A stretch of 64,000 nt of DNA from Thereva unica. Lineage: Eukaryota > Arthropoda > Insecta > Diptera > Therevidae. Below are positions 52,904-63,834 of this stretch, one piece after another. Below the pieces are notes generated by a model. It was not told the DNA's origin, ran no database searches, and saw only the letters and a list, made by a program, of their open reading frames with translations. The stretch is from NCBI GenBank assembly GCA_949987705.1, contig OX465283.1:88851313-88915312 (forward strand). The letters run 5' to 3'. Made by a program: the position numbers and the translations under genes. Each line of letters opens with the position of its first letter. The stretch's first letter is position 1.

Positions 52904-55706
52904 ATCTATGTACGTCATGGACATGCGCGTTCGCATCCCAGAGGTGTCCTGTGCAAAAGCTAATCTCGCCACATCAACTGACATACTTCAAGGATGGCAC
53001 GAAAGATTCGGACATCAAGACAAACGACACGTGCGTGACATTTTGTCTCGTTTTGGTATTTCATGCAAGTCGTCAGATACATCTGATTTTTGTGACGGTT
53101 GTGTACTCGGGAAATCGCGTCGCAAACCTTTTCACTCGCGTGTTAATCGTCCAACTGCAGTTGGTGAGCTGATCCACGCGGATGTGAACGGCCCGATGTC
53201 TGTTGATTCGATTAACGGTTTTCGATACTACGTGGTGTTTAAAGATGACTATTCTCATTTTGTTCGCATATTTTTGATGAAGCGCAAATCGGAAGTGGCT
53301 GAACATTTGGACTCATTTTTGAGAGAGTGTGATACTGCAGGACACAAAGTGAAAATTTTTCGTTCGGACTGTGGGACTGAATTTGAATGTGATGTTGTGA
53401 TGAAATTGTTACGTGAACGAGGTATTGAGTTTCGACCCTCGTGTCCGTATACACAGCAGCAGAACGGAGTCGCAGAACAGTCAAACCGTCATGTCGTCGA
53501 GTTGGCACGGTCGATGCTGACAGTCAGCGGTTTATCGTCATCTTTTTGGGCACATGCTTGTGACACCGCTGTATACTTGATCAACCGCACCGGAAAGTCG
53601 CGCGTTCCTGACAAGACACCGTTTGAGATGTGGACCGGCAGGGTTTTTGACAGCTTCGATCACCTGAGAATCTTCGGTACAGAGTGTTATGTGAATGTGC
53701 CAAAACAGTTCCGAACAAAATTCGACGCCAAAGCAGTTCTTGGTCGTTTTGTTGGTTACGTCAACGACAAGGATGGATACAAAGTGTGGGTACCATCAAA
53801 ACATCGCATAATGAAGTCACGAGACGTCGATTTTCGCCCAGAAAAACTTTGTACTACAAAGAACACAATCGACCTTGAATTTGGAACTCGCTGTGATGAC
53901 CAGGATGACCAAAACGGGGAAGTTGAAACCGACGACCCGGCAGGCGATGAATCTGACTATGAAAGTTTTGATGATCTTCCTGAAGAAACTGTCGATGCTG
54001 GATGTGAACCTCCTGAGAATGCTGCTCAACCTGTACCAGAAGAAGTTGTTCAAGAACGAGTGCTACGTCCAGCACGTTCGATTCGTTTGCCACCGAGATA
54101 TGATGACTACGAAGTGGAACATCAAACTCGTCGCTCAGAGGCAAACATCGCTTTGGCTTGTCTAACACAAGCTGTCCAGGAAGATCTAGAGCCGACTAAC
54201 TTCGCTGATGCAATGAAGAGTAGTGACTCAGACAAGTGGTTGTGCGCAATGAAAGATGAACTGGACGCTTTTCGAGAGAACGAAACGTGGGACTTGGTAC
54301 CGTTGCCACCGGGTGAGCGCGCTATCGATAATCGTTGGGTTCTTCGAGTCAAGTACAAGCCCGATGGTTCGGTTGATCGGTATCGCGCCCGTTTAGTTGT
54401 TCGTGGAATGTTTCAACGTCCTGGACTCGATTATGATGAAACATTTAGCCCGGTCGCTCGTTACGACTCCATCCGAGCCTTCATCGCAACTGCAGCTGAA
54501 GAAAATCTTGTACTTGGTCAATTCGATGTTCGAACTGCCTTTTTATATTTAAAAATTGACACTGTCATCTATATGAAACAACCACAAGGTTTCGATGATG
54601 GATCTGGATTCGTCTGTCGTCTGAAGAAAGCTGCATACGGCCTCAAGCAATCTCCCCGTTGCTGGAACAACGAGCTTAACTCATTCATGGAAAAGAACGG
54701 TTTCACACGTTCAACCGCTGATCCATGCGTCTACACTAGGACTAGAGAAGGAGAGAAGTTACTCGTCGCAATTTACGTCGATGACGGTCTTATTGCTGGA
54801 TCATCGCAGGCCGTGGTCAACTCGTTCCTGGAATTGCTGACTTCGAAATTTAAGATCACAGTTGGATCTCTCGAATCATTCTTGGGGATGCAAATCGAGC
54901 AACGAGAGTCTGGTTTCTTTTTGTCGCAGCGCATCTACGTTGAGAAAATTCTGCAACGATTCGAAATGGCGAGCTGCAAATCCGTGAAGACACCCGCAGA
55001 CAACGAAAAACCCGACAACTCAAACGACGAGCCCCTCGACAAGTCCATCCCATACTGTTCTGCTGTTGGTTCCTTGTTGTATCTGGCTTGTGCTACACGC
55101 CCAGATATAGCGTTTGCTGTTTCGAAGGTGGCACGAGCGATGGCGAATCCTACAAAGTTCGACTGGTTTTGCGTTAAACGCATCTTCAGATACCTCCGGG
55201 GCACTTCTGCATTGGGTTTGTTCTACACTTCTAATGCTGACGGACTGTGTGCCTATTCTGATGCTGATTTTGCGGGAGACATCAAGACTCGTCGATCAAC
55301 TAACGGTTTCGTGTCTTTGATCAACGGCACAGCAGTTTCGTGGACCTCACAATTGCAGAAATCAGTCGCTTTATCGACAACCGAGGCGGAATTTGTTGCT
55401 GCGAGCGAAGGCGTTAAGGAACTGGTGTGGCTCAACCGACTGCTGTCAGAAATTGGTACTTCTGGAGAGACACCAATTTTGTTCGTCGACAACGCCAGTG
55501 CAATCAAGTTGGTGAAGAATCCAGAGTCTCACAAAAGGTCCAAGCACATTGCAGTGCGATGCTACTTTGTGCGAGAACTTTATCAGAGAGGTAACATCGA
55601 CGTGGAATTTGTGGCTTCGGAGAATCAACTGGGAGACATGTTCACAAAACCTTTCAATTCAAATAAGTTTAAATTCATGTGCTCCAAAATTGGACTTACA
55701 TTTTAA
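52902..55706 (+). CDS. Copia pre-integrase, integrase, RT and RNase H
   Basis: The true continuation starts at AGA-TCT-ATG (52,902), one base downstream in phase from the gag frame. Pre-integrase zinc H-x-x-x-H (WHERFGHQ) with CDGCVLGK. Integrase triad: HADVNGPM, FRSDCGTEF, QNGVAEQSNRH. RT: NRWVLRVKYKPDGSV, FDVRTAFLYL, YVDD near 54,774, FLGMQIE. RNase H: YSDADFAGD, STTEAEFVA, VDNASAIKLV, KHIAVRCYFVRE. The C-terminus lies 70 nt from the 3' LTR. No other break. Confidence 0.92.
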   Translation, partial: RSMYVMDMRVRIPEVSCAKANLATSTDILQGWHERFGHQDKRHVRDILSRFGISCKSSDTSDFCDGCVLGKSRRKPFHSRVNRPTAVGELIHADVNGPMSVDSINGFRYYVVFKDDYSHFVRIFLMKRKSEVAEHLDSFLRECDTAGHKVKIFRSDCGTEFECDVVMKLLRERGIEFRPSCPYTQQQNGVAEQSNRHVVELARSMLTVSGLSSSFWAHACDTAVYLINRTGKSRVPDKTPFEMWTGRVFDSFDHLRIFGTECYVNVPKQFRTKFDAKAVLGRFVGYVNDKDGYKVWVPSKHRIMKSRDVDFRPEKLCTTKNTIDLEFGTRCDDQDDQNGEVETDDPAGDESDYESFDDLPEETVDAGCEPPENAAQPVPEEVVQERVLRPARSIRLPPRYDDYEVEHQTRRSEANIALACLTQAVQEDLEPTNFADAMKSSDSDKWLCAMKDELDAFRENETWDLVPLPPGERAIDNRWVLRVKYKPDGSVDRYRARLVVRGMFQRPGLDYDETFSPVARYDSIRAFIATAAEENLVLGQFDVRTAFLYLKIDTVIYMKQPQGFDDGSGFVCRLKKAAYGLKQSPRCWNNELNSFMEKNGFTRSTADPCVYTRTREGEKLLVAIYVDDGLIAGSSQAVVNSFLELLTSKFKITVGSLESFLGMQIEQRESGFFLSQRIYVEKILQRFEMASCKSVKTPADNEKPDNSNDEPLDKSIPYCSAVGSLLYLACATRPDIAFAVSKVARAMANPTKFDWFCVKRIFRYLRGTSALGLFYTSNADGLCAYSDADFAGDIKTRRSTNGFVSLINGTAVSWTSQLQKSVALSTTEAEFVAASEGVKELVWLNRLLSEIGTSGETPILFVDNASAIKLVKNPESHKRSKHIAVRCYFVRELYQRGNIDVEFVASENQLGDMFTKPFNSNKFKFMCSKIGLTF

Positions 55707-55767
55707 TCATTTTTGTGTTTAGTTTGGTAAATTTTTGAATTTCATAATTTTTGTATCAGATCAGTTT

Positions 55768-55776
55768 ACGGGGAAG
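55768..55776 (+). other. Polypurine tract, copia
   Basis: ACGGGGAAG immediately before the 3' LTR; the minus-strand-RNA primer site. Confidence 0.6.
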
Positions 55777-55958
55777 TGTTAAAGTTTAAACTGATAGATG
55801 TCACTTTTGTATTGGTTTGTTTTGTCTTGTATGTTGGTACTCTAAGTCAGTTTAGTTTTATTTTTACACGACCACGCTGTAAACTTCGGCTTTAATAAAT
55901 CTGTTTATTTTCTCGAACTCTCGTGTTGTTTTTACCGAAAATCCTGTTTCCCACTACA
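55777..55958 (+). repeat. 3' LTR, copia
   Basis: 182 bp, two differences from the 5' LTR; contains AATAAA near 55,893; followed by GAAAA. Confidence 0.92.
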
Positions 55959-55963
55959 GAAAA

Positions 55964-56396
55964 CAATTTAAGTTAATGCAGGAAACATCAGGGAATCCTG
56001 CGTGTAACTTCCTGAAGTCAACATTTGTTCCATAATTAAATAAGGGGACGAAAGCTACCAAAATCTACGGAATCAATCCAGAACTCCAACTGAAAGCATT
56101 CTGAAAATTCTTTTTCGGTCGAGGCACTGACATATAGTAATGGACTGCTCATCTGAAATTATTCCCATACAAATACATGGCACCAAAAATTATAGTCCTC
56201 CCGCTTGTCACGGAATTCAAGTTTTGTTTAATTTCGTGATATGAGTTCAGTGCATTCACTGGCAGAAATAAAATCAGGTAGTGGCAACATTTAAGAAATG
56301 AAATTTGACATTAAAAACTGCAAACGTTTCCATTTTCTTAAATATTTTTGCTCTTCACTTTCAATAACGGTTGCGTGGTATTAAAGCTGCCATACC
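55964..56396. other. No firm gene; possible host exon on the minus strand
   Basis: The minus strand from 56,152, after ATTTCAG, reads MSSPLLYVSASTEKEFSECF and then QLEFWIDSVDFG up to a GTAGCT at 56,058. It might be an exon of the CNB-like gene, but the phase does not fit the next known exon directly. Confidence 0.25.
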
Positions 56397-56826
56397 TGGA
56401 GCGCGTTCAAAAACCTTACTATAGTAAACCACGAGATAAGCTGTGGTTATGCTACATCACTTCACTTAACCACGAAAGTTTATGTTTAACCATGGAGGTT
56501 TTTGAACGCACCGTGGTTAACTACGTGGTAAAGAAAATTTAAATTTTTTTTCCATAAAATAGTGTCGGCTATTTGCCTCAATTATTTCCAATAATTATTT
56601 ATTTAAAATAATCTCACAAATCCCACTTTGATTTGTTCATTATTAACATTAAAACAAATGTCAAAAAATTGTTTTTATTCTTCTTCTTCTTAACTATCGC
56701 TAACCATGCTCTCGAGCATGGTTAAAATTTAACTACACCATGGTTAACCACGGGAGTTTTTGAACGCCAAAAAGTTATGCTCGTGGTTATGTTGAAGTTA
56801 ACCACGGAGTTTTTGAACGACAAAGT

Positions 56827-57034
56827 TGAAGTATATGTAGAAATGAAGTATTGTATTAATAGAACAGTTATTAATACTGCAAGTTCCAAAGAACCCCAGC
56901 TAGATCGTAAGTTGAACAAATGTACAGAGGCAGTTGATAAGCAGCAGTCGTAGCTATCACTCGGGCAGCAAACTGTCATAATAAAATGTAATAATTAAAT
57001 CCGAGCGTTTTATTTAGAAGCCACACTTGCTACA
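56827..57034 (+). repeat. 5' LTR, gypsy element 2
   Basis: TGAAGTATATGTAGAAATGA ... CCACACTTGCTACA; 208 bp, base-for-base the same as 63,627-63,834 by eye. Confidence 0.9.
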
Positions 57035-57050
57035 TGGCGCAGCCGGTATT
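57035..57050 (+). other. Primer-binding site, gypsy element 2
   Basis: TGGCGCAGCCGGTATT adjoins the LTR. It resembles the TGGCGCAG(T/C)CGG sites attributed to tRNA-Ser in 17.6/297 and Mag-type elements. Confidence 0.6.
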
Positions 57051-57194
57051 GTACATATATACGAGTAAAAAAAATATATATATATATTACAATAAGTGAA
57101 AAAATAATCAAAAACAATAAAGGCGAGTGACCGCGAAAGTAAAAAAAAAAAAATAATAATAATTTGAGGAATCAAAATTCCAATGTCGTTGTAA

Positions 57195-59284
57195 ATGGGA
57201 ATTGTGAAAAAAACAATAGTCGAACTTAATAATAAAAAACCACGAGGAAGGCCCCCGAAACAAGTGCGGTTTTTAACAAAAGTGATCACAATGGATTATG
57301 TGACAAAGGTCGAAAAATTAAATTTAGAAGGTTCTAATCTGGCGGAAAATTGGCGAATTTTTTGGCAGAATTATACTATTTTCTGCACAGCGGCAGAGAT
57401 AGATAAGAAGCCCGAGAATGTAAGAATTGCTATTTTTTTGAATGCAATTGGGCCAGAGGCAGTTGAAATTTTCAATTCATTCAACTTAACGGAGGACCAA
57501 AAGAGAAAATATGATGAGGTGACGAGATCGTTTGAGACGTTTTGTAAACCAAAACGGAATGAGGTGTATGAAACGTTCAAATTTTTCAAAAGAAACCAGG
57601 AAGACGGCGAACCTTTTGATAATTTCCTTATGGAAATTAAAAAATTAGTTCGAAATTGCGGCTTTGGAGACCAGGAAAACCGGATGGTGAGAGATCGCAT
57701 TGTTTTGGGAACAACAGATGTACAGCTACAAAAGCGGCTTCTGGAAGCAGAAAATTTGAGCCTAGAAAAAGCGGTGGAGATGGCGATGGCTGAGGTGGCA
57801 ATTTCACAGATGCAACAAATTAATAGAGGTCAAACAAGGTCACTTAATACGGTAAAGCACGTTTCAAATAGAAATAATGTAAAAACAAATTTTAATAAAA
57901 CTACCAATTTTAGGAATAACAATAATAGAAAAGATGTAGAGAAACATGATAGAGTTTTTAAATGCAAATATTGTATGCAGGATCATCAAGTGAGGAAATG
58001 TCCAGCATGGCAAGCAATTTGTAAAAAATGTGGAGGTAAGAACCACTTTGCTATTGCATGTCAAACTAAATATAAATCTAAACACGTAAGGGTAATTGAA
58101 AAAGTAGATAGTACGAGAGACAATTTTTTTATCGACGCAATTTTTGAAAATAACTTAATTAAAGATAAATCGTGGTATAAATTAGTTAAAATAAATGATA
58201 AAATAATAAAGTGTAAGTTAGACACGGGCTCGGATGTGAATGTGATACCTCATAAAGTATTTCTCGAGATCTCAACCAAAAAACTGAGGCCAAATGAGTC
58301 AAGAGTGGAAGCATATGGTGGTTTTATTCTTGACACATTAGGGACAATCATAGTAGAATGCGTAGTGAAAAATAAAATACAACAATTGGAATTCGTAATA
58401 ACGAAAGACGGTAATGTTCCAATACTAGAAACGTGCGAAGAGTTAAAGTTAGTGAAAAGAATCAATGAAATCAAAAATGATGGTGATAAGACACATTTTA
58501 TTGAAGAAAATAGAGATTTATTTGAAGGGTTAGGAAAGTTTTCAGAAAGTTTTAATATAGACTTGAAAGACAATGTCACACCAGTCGCAAAGCCGTCGCG
58601 AAGAATTCCATTAGCCATTAAACAGAAGGTGCAGAAAGAACTTGAAAGGTTAGAGGGAATAGAGATAATAGAAAAAGCAGATTCGGCTTCGGACTGGATT
58701 TCTAATGTGGTAATAGCAGAAAAAGCTAATAATAGAGGAATTCGAATTTGTATTGACCCGGGGGAGTTGAATAAAGCTATCAAACCAGTGAATTATCCCA
58801 TTCCAACTTTAGAGGAACTCACTACAAAGTTAGCAAACAAGTCGATCTTCACTGTCTTGGACCTTAAAGACGGTTATTACCAGATTGATTTAAACGAGAA
58901 ATCTTGTAAACTTTGTACCTTTAGTACGCCTTTTGGTTGCTACAGATTTAAAAGGCTACCCTTTGGCATCTCCATAGCTAAAGAGGCATTTCAAAAGTTA
59001 AATGAAGAAAATTTTAGAGGTATTGCGGGAGTTATTATATACATAGATGACATATTAATTGCAGGTAGCTCAGAGGCAGAACATGATGAGATTTTAGAGA
59101 AAGTAGTTGATAGGGCAAGAAAACTAAATATTAAATTCAACCAAGAGAAAGTCCAATACAAAGTTAAAGAAGTAAAATTTCTAGGGAATGTGTTCTCGAA
59201 TGAGGGCATCAAATGTGATCCTGATAGGGTTAAGGCCATCCAAAACATTGCAGCACCTAGGAGTAAAAAAGATTTACAAAAAAT
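57195..59284 (+). CDS. Gypsy element 2 gag, protease and RT (interrupted)
   Basis: Frame from ATG 57,195; a second Met at 57,292 (MDYVTKVEKLNLEG) may be the true start. Gag about 33-230 (ENWRIFWQNY, NAIGPEAVEIFN, RRNPKRNEVYETF-type core). Two knuckles from about 257: CKYCMQDHQVRKC (C-x2-C-x3-H-x4-C) and CKKCGGKNHFAIAC. Protease KLDTGSDVNVIP near 342. RT from about 470: CIDPGELNKAI, LDLKDGYYQID, YIDD at about 616, VKFLGNVFS. The frame enters the MITE after DLQKI and would stop at 59,354. The knuckle spacing is the same as in the orphan gene at 19,300. Confidence 0.88.
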
Positions 59285-59732
59285 TACTACGTTTATAAGC
59301 GGAGTTTCACTCCCGCATCTTCAATCCAAAGTAAAACTCCCGATGCGTTTATAAGCAAATGGAGTGTAAATCCAAAATATTTTCTGGTCTGAGATGACAG
59401 CTCCAAGCTCAAATTCAAAATCATAGCAAAGACAAATATAAACCCAATGTTTAATTTAATGTATTTAAAAATATCAATAAACAAAGAAAAAAAACTATTG
59501 CAGCAAAATAAAACACCCAGCTTCTTCTTTACAAAGTTTTCCCCCGTCGAAAAAATTCTCACTCCCAGTCAGCGTTTATAAGCACAACATAAACCGGGAT
59601 CGAAGTTTCACTCCAGCTTTTTCTTCGGGAGCGAAAATCCAAGTTCTGGATTTTCACTCCCGGTTTATAAGCGGTGTTTCACTCGGGATCGAAACTTCCA
59701 TCCGGAGGAAAACTCCGCTTATAAACGTAGTA
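59285..59732. mobile_element. MITE in gypsy element 2, 448 bp, 3-bp AAT duplication
   Basis: The inverted ends are TACTACGTTTATAAGCGGAG and CTCCGCTTATAAACGTAGTA. AAT flanks both sides (59,282-59,284; 59,733-59,735). Removing one AAT plus the element restores an open pol frame across the junction. Internal repeats (TTTATAAGC with GGAGTTTCACTCC-like blocks) are palindromic. Confidence 0.8.
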
Positions 59733-59735
59733 AAT

Positions 59736-60765
59736 ATTGGGAATGATTAATTATGTTCGAAATTTTGTCCCCCACCTCTCAAATGAGTCCCAACCGTTAC
59801 GGGAATTGTTAAAAAAGGATGTATTATTTAGATGGGAAGAAACACATTCAAACTGTTTAGAGAAACTTAAAAGGGCCATCCAAGAAGCTCAAACACTAAA
59901 AATTTTCGACACGGAAAAACAATTTATAATTGAAGCAGATGCTTCGAAATATGGGCTAGGAGCCTGCCTAATGCAGGCAGGAAGACCTGTTTATTTTGCT
60001 TCAAGAAGCTTGTCTGATACGGAACAGAGATACTCGCAAGTAGAGAAAGAGCTCTTGGCGATTGTATTTGCGTGTCAGAAGTTTCACCACCTAGTATATG
60101 GGAAAAAATTTCAGGTAATTACAGACCATAGACCCCTTATCGGCATATTTAATAAAGACATTATTAAGATACCAAATGCGAGACTGCAAAGAATGAGACT
60201 CAGATTGATGAAATATGAGTTTGATTTGAAAAATTCCCCTGGTAAGGACATGCTTATATCCGACTTATTATCGAGGAATGTAAAGGTAGAGAATAGCATC
60301 CCGGAAATTAAGGATTTGGATGAATTTGTAGGGGCATCTAGAAAACAACAGTTTCTAGAAGAGACTGATCGGGATAATACGTTGAAGGAATTGAAAAGAC
60401 TTTTAAATGAAGGCTGGCCTAACTCAAAGGCAGCGGTAAGGGACGATATAAAAATATTTTTCAAAATGAGACAGGATTTAGTTGTTAACGATGGGTTGGT
60501 GTTTTTAAATGAAAGGATAGTAATTCCTGTAACTATGAGAAAAGAAATGTTAAACCTCCTACACAGTTGTCATTTAGGAATGGAAAAGACTAAGGCCAGG
60601 GCAAGGTCATTAGTTTATTGGCCAGGTATTAATCAAAATATTGAGGATATGATAGGGAACTGTACAGTCTGTCAGAAGTACAGAAGCGCGAACATTAAAG
60701 AACCATATATACCACACGAAATACCTGCACTACCCTTTAATAAAATATGCATGGATATATGTGAA
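59736..60765 (+). CDS. Gypsy element 2 RT tail, RNase H and integrase start
   Basis: Continues after the MITE: LGMINYVRNFVPHLS (RT tail), EADASKYGLGACLMQ, YFASRSLSDTEQRYSQVEKE, VITDHRPLIGIF (RNase H), DMLISDLLSRN (tether). The integrase zinc domain follows (LLHSCHLGMEKTKARARSL, MIGNCTVCQKY), then the first catalytic Asp region (FNKICMDICE), where the RTE insertion cuts it. Confidence 0.88.
60757..60765. other. Target-site duplication ATATGTGAA around the RTE insertion
   Basis: ATATGTGAA at 60,757-60,765 and 62,574-62,582. It dates the RTE copy as a later event than the gypsy. Confidence 0.8.
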
Positions 60766-62548
60766 AAGGCAGCAGATAAATGAGCTCGCAGAAAAAGCGG
60801 AAAACGCGGCAAACACAGGCAACAGTAAAGTGCTGTACCAAATTACTAAACAGCTCTCGGGAAAGCACTCTACTAAAAAGCATGCCGTAAAGAGTGCGGA
60901 TGGGAGGCTGCTGTGCAGCGACGAGGAGCAACTCCAAAGATGGAGAGATTACTTCTTCGCCGCCCTGAATGGTTCACTTGCACAGGAACCTCAGGAAAAC
61001 AGCAACAATGCACAGCCGATAAGAATCAACACCCGGGCCCCATCCAAGACGGAAATAGTAACCGCAATTCATGCGATGGCCAATGGTAAAGCAGCTGGAA
61101 AAGATGGCATCCCGGCAGAATTGTTGAAAGCCGATTCAAGCCTCATAGCAGATGCGCTTCAGCCAATCCTGGAAATAGCATGGAACACCTGTACCATTCC
61201 GGAGGATTGGACGGAAGGTATCATAGTCAAAATACCAAAAAAGGGGGACCTAACAATATGCGACAACTGGAGAGGCATCTGTCTATTATCTACTGTGGGT
61301 AAAATCTTGTCCCACGTTATATTATCAAGGATAAGAGAGGCAGTAGACCGAACGCTTAGAAGGCAGCAGGCCGGATTCAGGAAGGGCCGCTCATGTATAG
61401 ACCATATTAACACCTTGAGAATCATAGTGGAGCAGTCTACTGAATTCCGATCCCCCCTTTACCTAGCTTTCGTAGATTATGAGAAAGCGTTCGACTCGGT
61501 TAATAGGAGCTTTATATGGCAGGCATTACGGCGACGTGGACTGCCTGATAAAATAATAGAATTGATAAAAGCCCTTTACAACAATTCCAAATGCAGAGTT
61601 CTCCATAATGGAAAATTATCCGACAGCTTCGAGGTGAATTCAGGAGTACGACAAGGATGTCTACTTTCGCCATTACTATTTCTTATAGTAATAAATGACA
61701 TCCTTGTCGACGCTCTAGATAATAGAACAGGCGGCATACAATGGGGTTTGCTAGACCGCCTTAAGGACCTCGACTACGCGGATGATATCTGTTTGCTGGC
61801 CCACAGACATCAGGAGCTAAAAAACATGTTAAACAATTTGGCAACAGAAAGTAGTCTAGCAGGCTTAAGGCTGAATCCGAACAAAACCAAAGAAATGCGG
61901 ATAAATGCAAACACACTTGAACGAACTGCGCTGAATAACCGTGACGTGGAACTGGTAGATAAATTCTGCTACCTCGGTAGCATTATTACCGAAAATGGCG
62001 GTACAGAAGAAGACGTCAGTTCCAGAATAAATAAAGCACGAGGCGCATATGCATGCCTGTTCCGCATATGGAGATCAACGGAGATCTCAACTAACACCAA
62101 ATTGCGGCTGTTCAACTCCAACGTTAAGGCAGTTCTTTTGTACGGTTGCGAAACATGGAAAGTCACCCAATTCATCACAGGGCGCCTACAAGTCTTCATC
62201 AACAGATGCCTGCGTCGTATCCTAAAAATCCGCTGGCCAGATAGAATTTCAAATGAAGAGCTATGGCGCCGTGCCGGCCAAGAAAGGATAGACGACCAAA
62301 TCAGGCGAAGGAAATGGAATTGGGTTGGCCACACCTTGCGACGCGATAACGAAAACCTAGCCAAACAGGCCCTTGACTGGAACCCGCAAGGATCCCGTCG
62401 AGTTGGAAGACCTAGAACAACGTGGAGGAGAACCCTACTAGCAGAGGCCGCAACAACTGGGAGATCCTGGTCAGAGCTGAGAGCTGTCGCGCAAAACAGA
62501 GTCCGCTGGAGGGCAACTGTTTCCGCCCTATGTCCCATGAGGGATTAA
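60766..62548 (+). CDS. RTE-like reverse transcriptase, 5'-truncated
   Basis: An open frame of about 594 codons entered from gypsy sequence without its own start. Linker: LYQITKQLSGKHSTKKHAVK, LQRWRDYFFAALNG. RT: MANGKAAGKDGIPAELL, KKGDLTICDNWRGICLLS, FVDYEKAFDSVNR, GVRQGCLLSPLLF, DYADD near 61,775. C-terminal: LYGCETWKV, RRILKIRWPDR, NWVGHTLRRDNE, CPMRD-stop. The endonuclease is missing. No internal stop. It carries about 105 residues more than the copy at 34,285. Confidence 0.9.
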
Positions 62549-62573
62549 AGGGGCACAAAGAAGACAAAGAAAG
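60766..62573 (+). mobile_element. RTE-like retrotransposon copy in the gypsy integrase
   Basis: A 1.8-kb 5'-truncated insertion with a 9-bp target duplication and a short AAGAAGACAAAGAA tail. It is nearly identical to the minus-strand copy at 34,262 over their shared 1.55 kb. Confidence 0.9.
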
Positions 62574-62582
62574 ATATGTGAA

Positions 62583-63269
62583 TTTGAGAAGAGGCAGTAT
62601 TTAATTGTAGCTGACTACTTTTCAAAATATTTAGAGATCTTGCCATTAAGGAATAAAACAGCGGCTGAAATTATAACCAAATTAAAAGGCTTATTTAGCA
62701 CACATGGCATACCTAAAAGTATAGTTGCAGATAATGTGCCTTTTGGGTCATATCTGTTTAAGAAGTTTGGGTTGGAAAATGACATAGAAATAATAACAAC
62801 TAGTCCGATATACCCCCAGGCAAACGGACTAGCAGAAAGGTCCGTTCAAACTGCTAAAAAGCTTATGAGGAAGTGTAAAGATGACGGGAAAGAATTATGG
62901 CTAGCGTTATTGGAGTACAGGAATACTCCCTTTAAAGGTTTTGGCAAATCACCCGCGGAGATTCTAATGGGCCGCAAACAACGAACATTACTTCCAATTA
63001 TAGACCGTTTACTGAAGACAAGAGACGCGTTAAGTATAAAGAAAAGTACTGAACTGAGTAATCACAAGAATAAGAAGTATTACGATAAAAGAGCGCGAAA
63101 ACGAATCCCATTTCAAAAAGGTCAAAAAATTTGGTTGAGAAACGAGAAATTTTGGGAAAAGGGGGAGATTGAGGATACACATAACACACCGCGCTCGTAT
63201 TGGATTAAACGTAAAGACGGCTCGGTATTACGGAGAAATTCACACTATCTACGACCTAGACGTAATTAA
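62583..63269 (+). CDS. Gypsy element 2 integrase core and C-terminus
   Basis: Resumes after the duplication: QYLIVADYFSKYLEILPL, then the second catalytic Asp IVADNVPFGSY and the Glu in QANGLAERSVQT. The C-terminal domain: FQKGQKIWLRNEKFWEKGEI, SYWIKRKDGSVLRRNSHYLR. The first catalytic Asp lies before the RTE insertion. Confidence 0.88.
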   Translation, partial: FEKRQYLIVADYFSKYLEILPLRNKTAAEIITKLKGLFSTHGIPKSIVADNVPFGSYLFKKFGLENDIEIITTSPIYPQANGLAERSVQTAKKLMRKCKDDGKELWLALLEYRNTPFKGFGKSPAEILMGRKQRTLLPIIDRLLKTRDALSIKKSTELSNHKNKKYYDKRARKRIPFQKGQKIWLRNEKFWEKGEIEDTHNTPRSYWIKRKDGSVLRRNSHYLRPRRN

Positions 63270-63613
63270 GATTTAAAAAAAAAAAAACACGTATCTTTGC
63301 AATGTTGGACATTCACTCAATGATTGAATTATCAGTTAGACTTTAAAACAAAACGTATACTTGTAAAAAAAAAAAAAAAAAAGTTAGATCAGAAGGTTGT
63401 TAAATATTAAATTTTTTTTAGTTACTCCGTAGACATAAGCGGTATGAAGTATAAACATAAGTTAAAACAAGTACATAAATAAAATAAAACAATTAAAATA
63501 AAACACAAAAAAAATTGAATTACTTAAGTATGAATTATAGGAATTAAGTAGCACTAAGAAGTTATTCGAATTGTATTGTAATCAGATTAAATAAATAAGT
63601 TTGTTGTTAACCT

Positions 63614-63626
63614 TAAAAGGGGGAGA
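63614..63626 (+). other. Polypurine tract, gypsy element 2
   Basis: AAAAGGGGGAGA just before the 3' LTR. Confidence 0.65.
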
Positions 63627-63834
63627 TGAAGTATATGTAGAAATGAAGTATTGTATTAATAGAACAGTTATTAATACTGCAAGTTCCAAAGAACCCCAGC
63701 TAGATCGTAAGTTGAACAAATGTACAGAGGCAGTTGATAAGCAGCAGTCGTAGCTATCACTCGGGCAGCAAACTGTCATAATAAAATGTAATAATTAAAT
63801 CCGAGCGTTTTATTTAGAAGCCACACTTGCTACA
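63627..63834 (+). repeat. 3' LTR, gypsy element 2
   Basis: 208 bp, same as the 5' LTR by eye; ends CTTGCTACA, then MITE sequence resumes at 63,835. Confidence 0.9.

Larger units (their letters stand above)
51355..55958 (+). mobile_element. Ty1/copia LTR retrotransposon
   Basis: LTRs of 182 bp differ at two positions (about 99%). 5-bp GAAAA duplications, the initiator-Met half-tRNA primer site and complete gag-pol domains with one frame break are present. It is inserted in the sense opposite to the CNB-like gene, 46-52 nt outside its exon's acceptor, so probably inside an intron. Confidence 0.92.
56827..63834 (+). mobile_element. Ty3/gypsy element 2 (Mag-like), nested and interrupted
   Basis: LTRs of 208 bp appear identical. 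Gag-pol is in one frame, without env, interrupted by a 448-bp MITE (59,285-59,732) and a 1.8-kb RTE copy (60,766-62,573). No clear target duplication: left flank ...CAAAGT, right GTTTACC. The gag (ENWRIFWQNYTIF) and C-terminus (PRSYWIKRKDGSVLRRNSHY) resemble the Mag clade. Confidence 0.88.

Noticed and set aside
56059..56152. Additional coding exon of the CNB-like gene
   Set aside because: Good acceptor and an open frame, but its phase-1 end does not join the exon at 51,303 without a stop; kept only as a possibility.
56820..56830. Target-site duplication for gypsy element 2
   Set aside because: Left flank CAAAGT and right flank GTTTACC do not match over 4-6 bp; none claimed.
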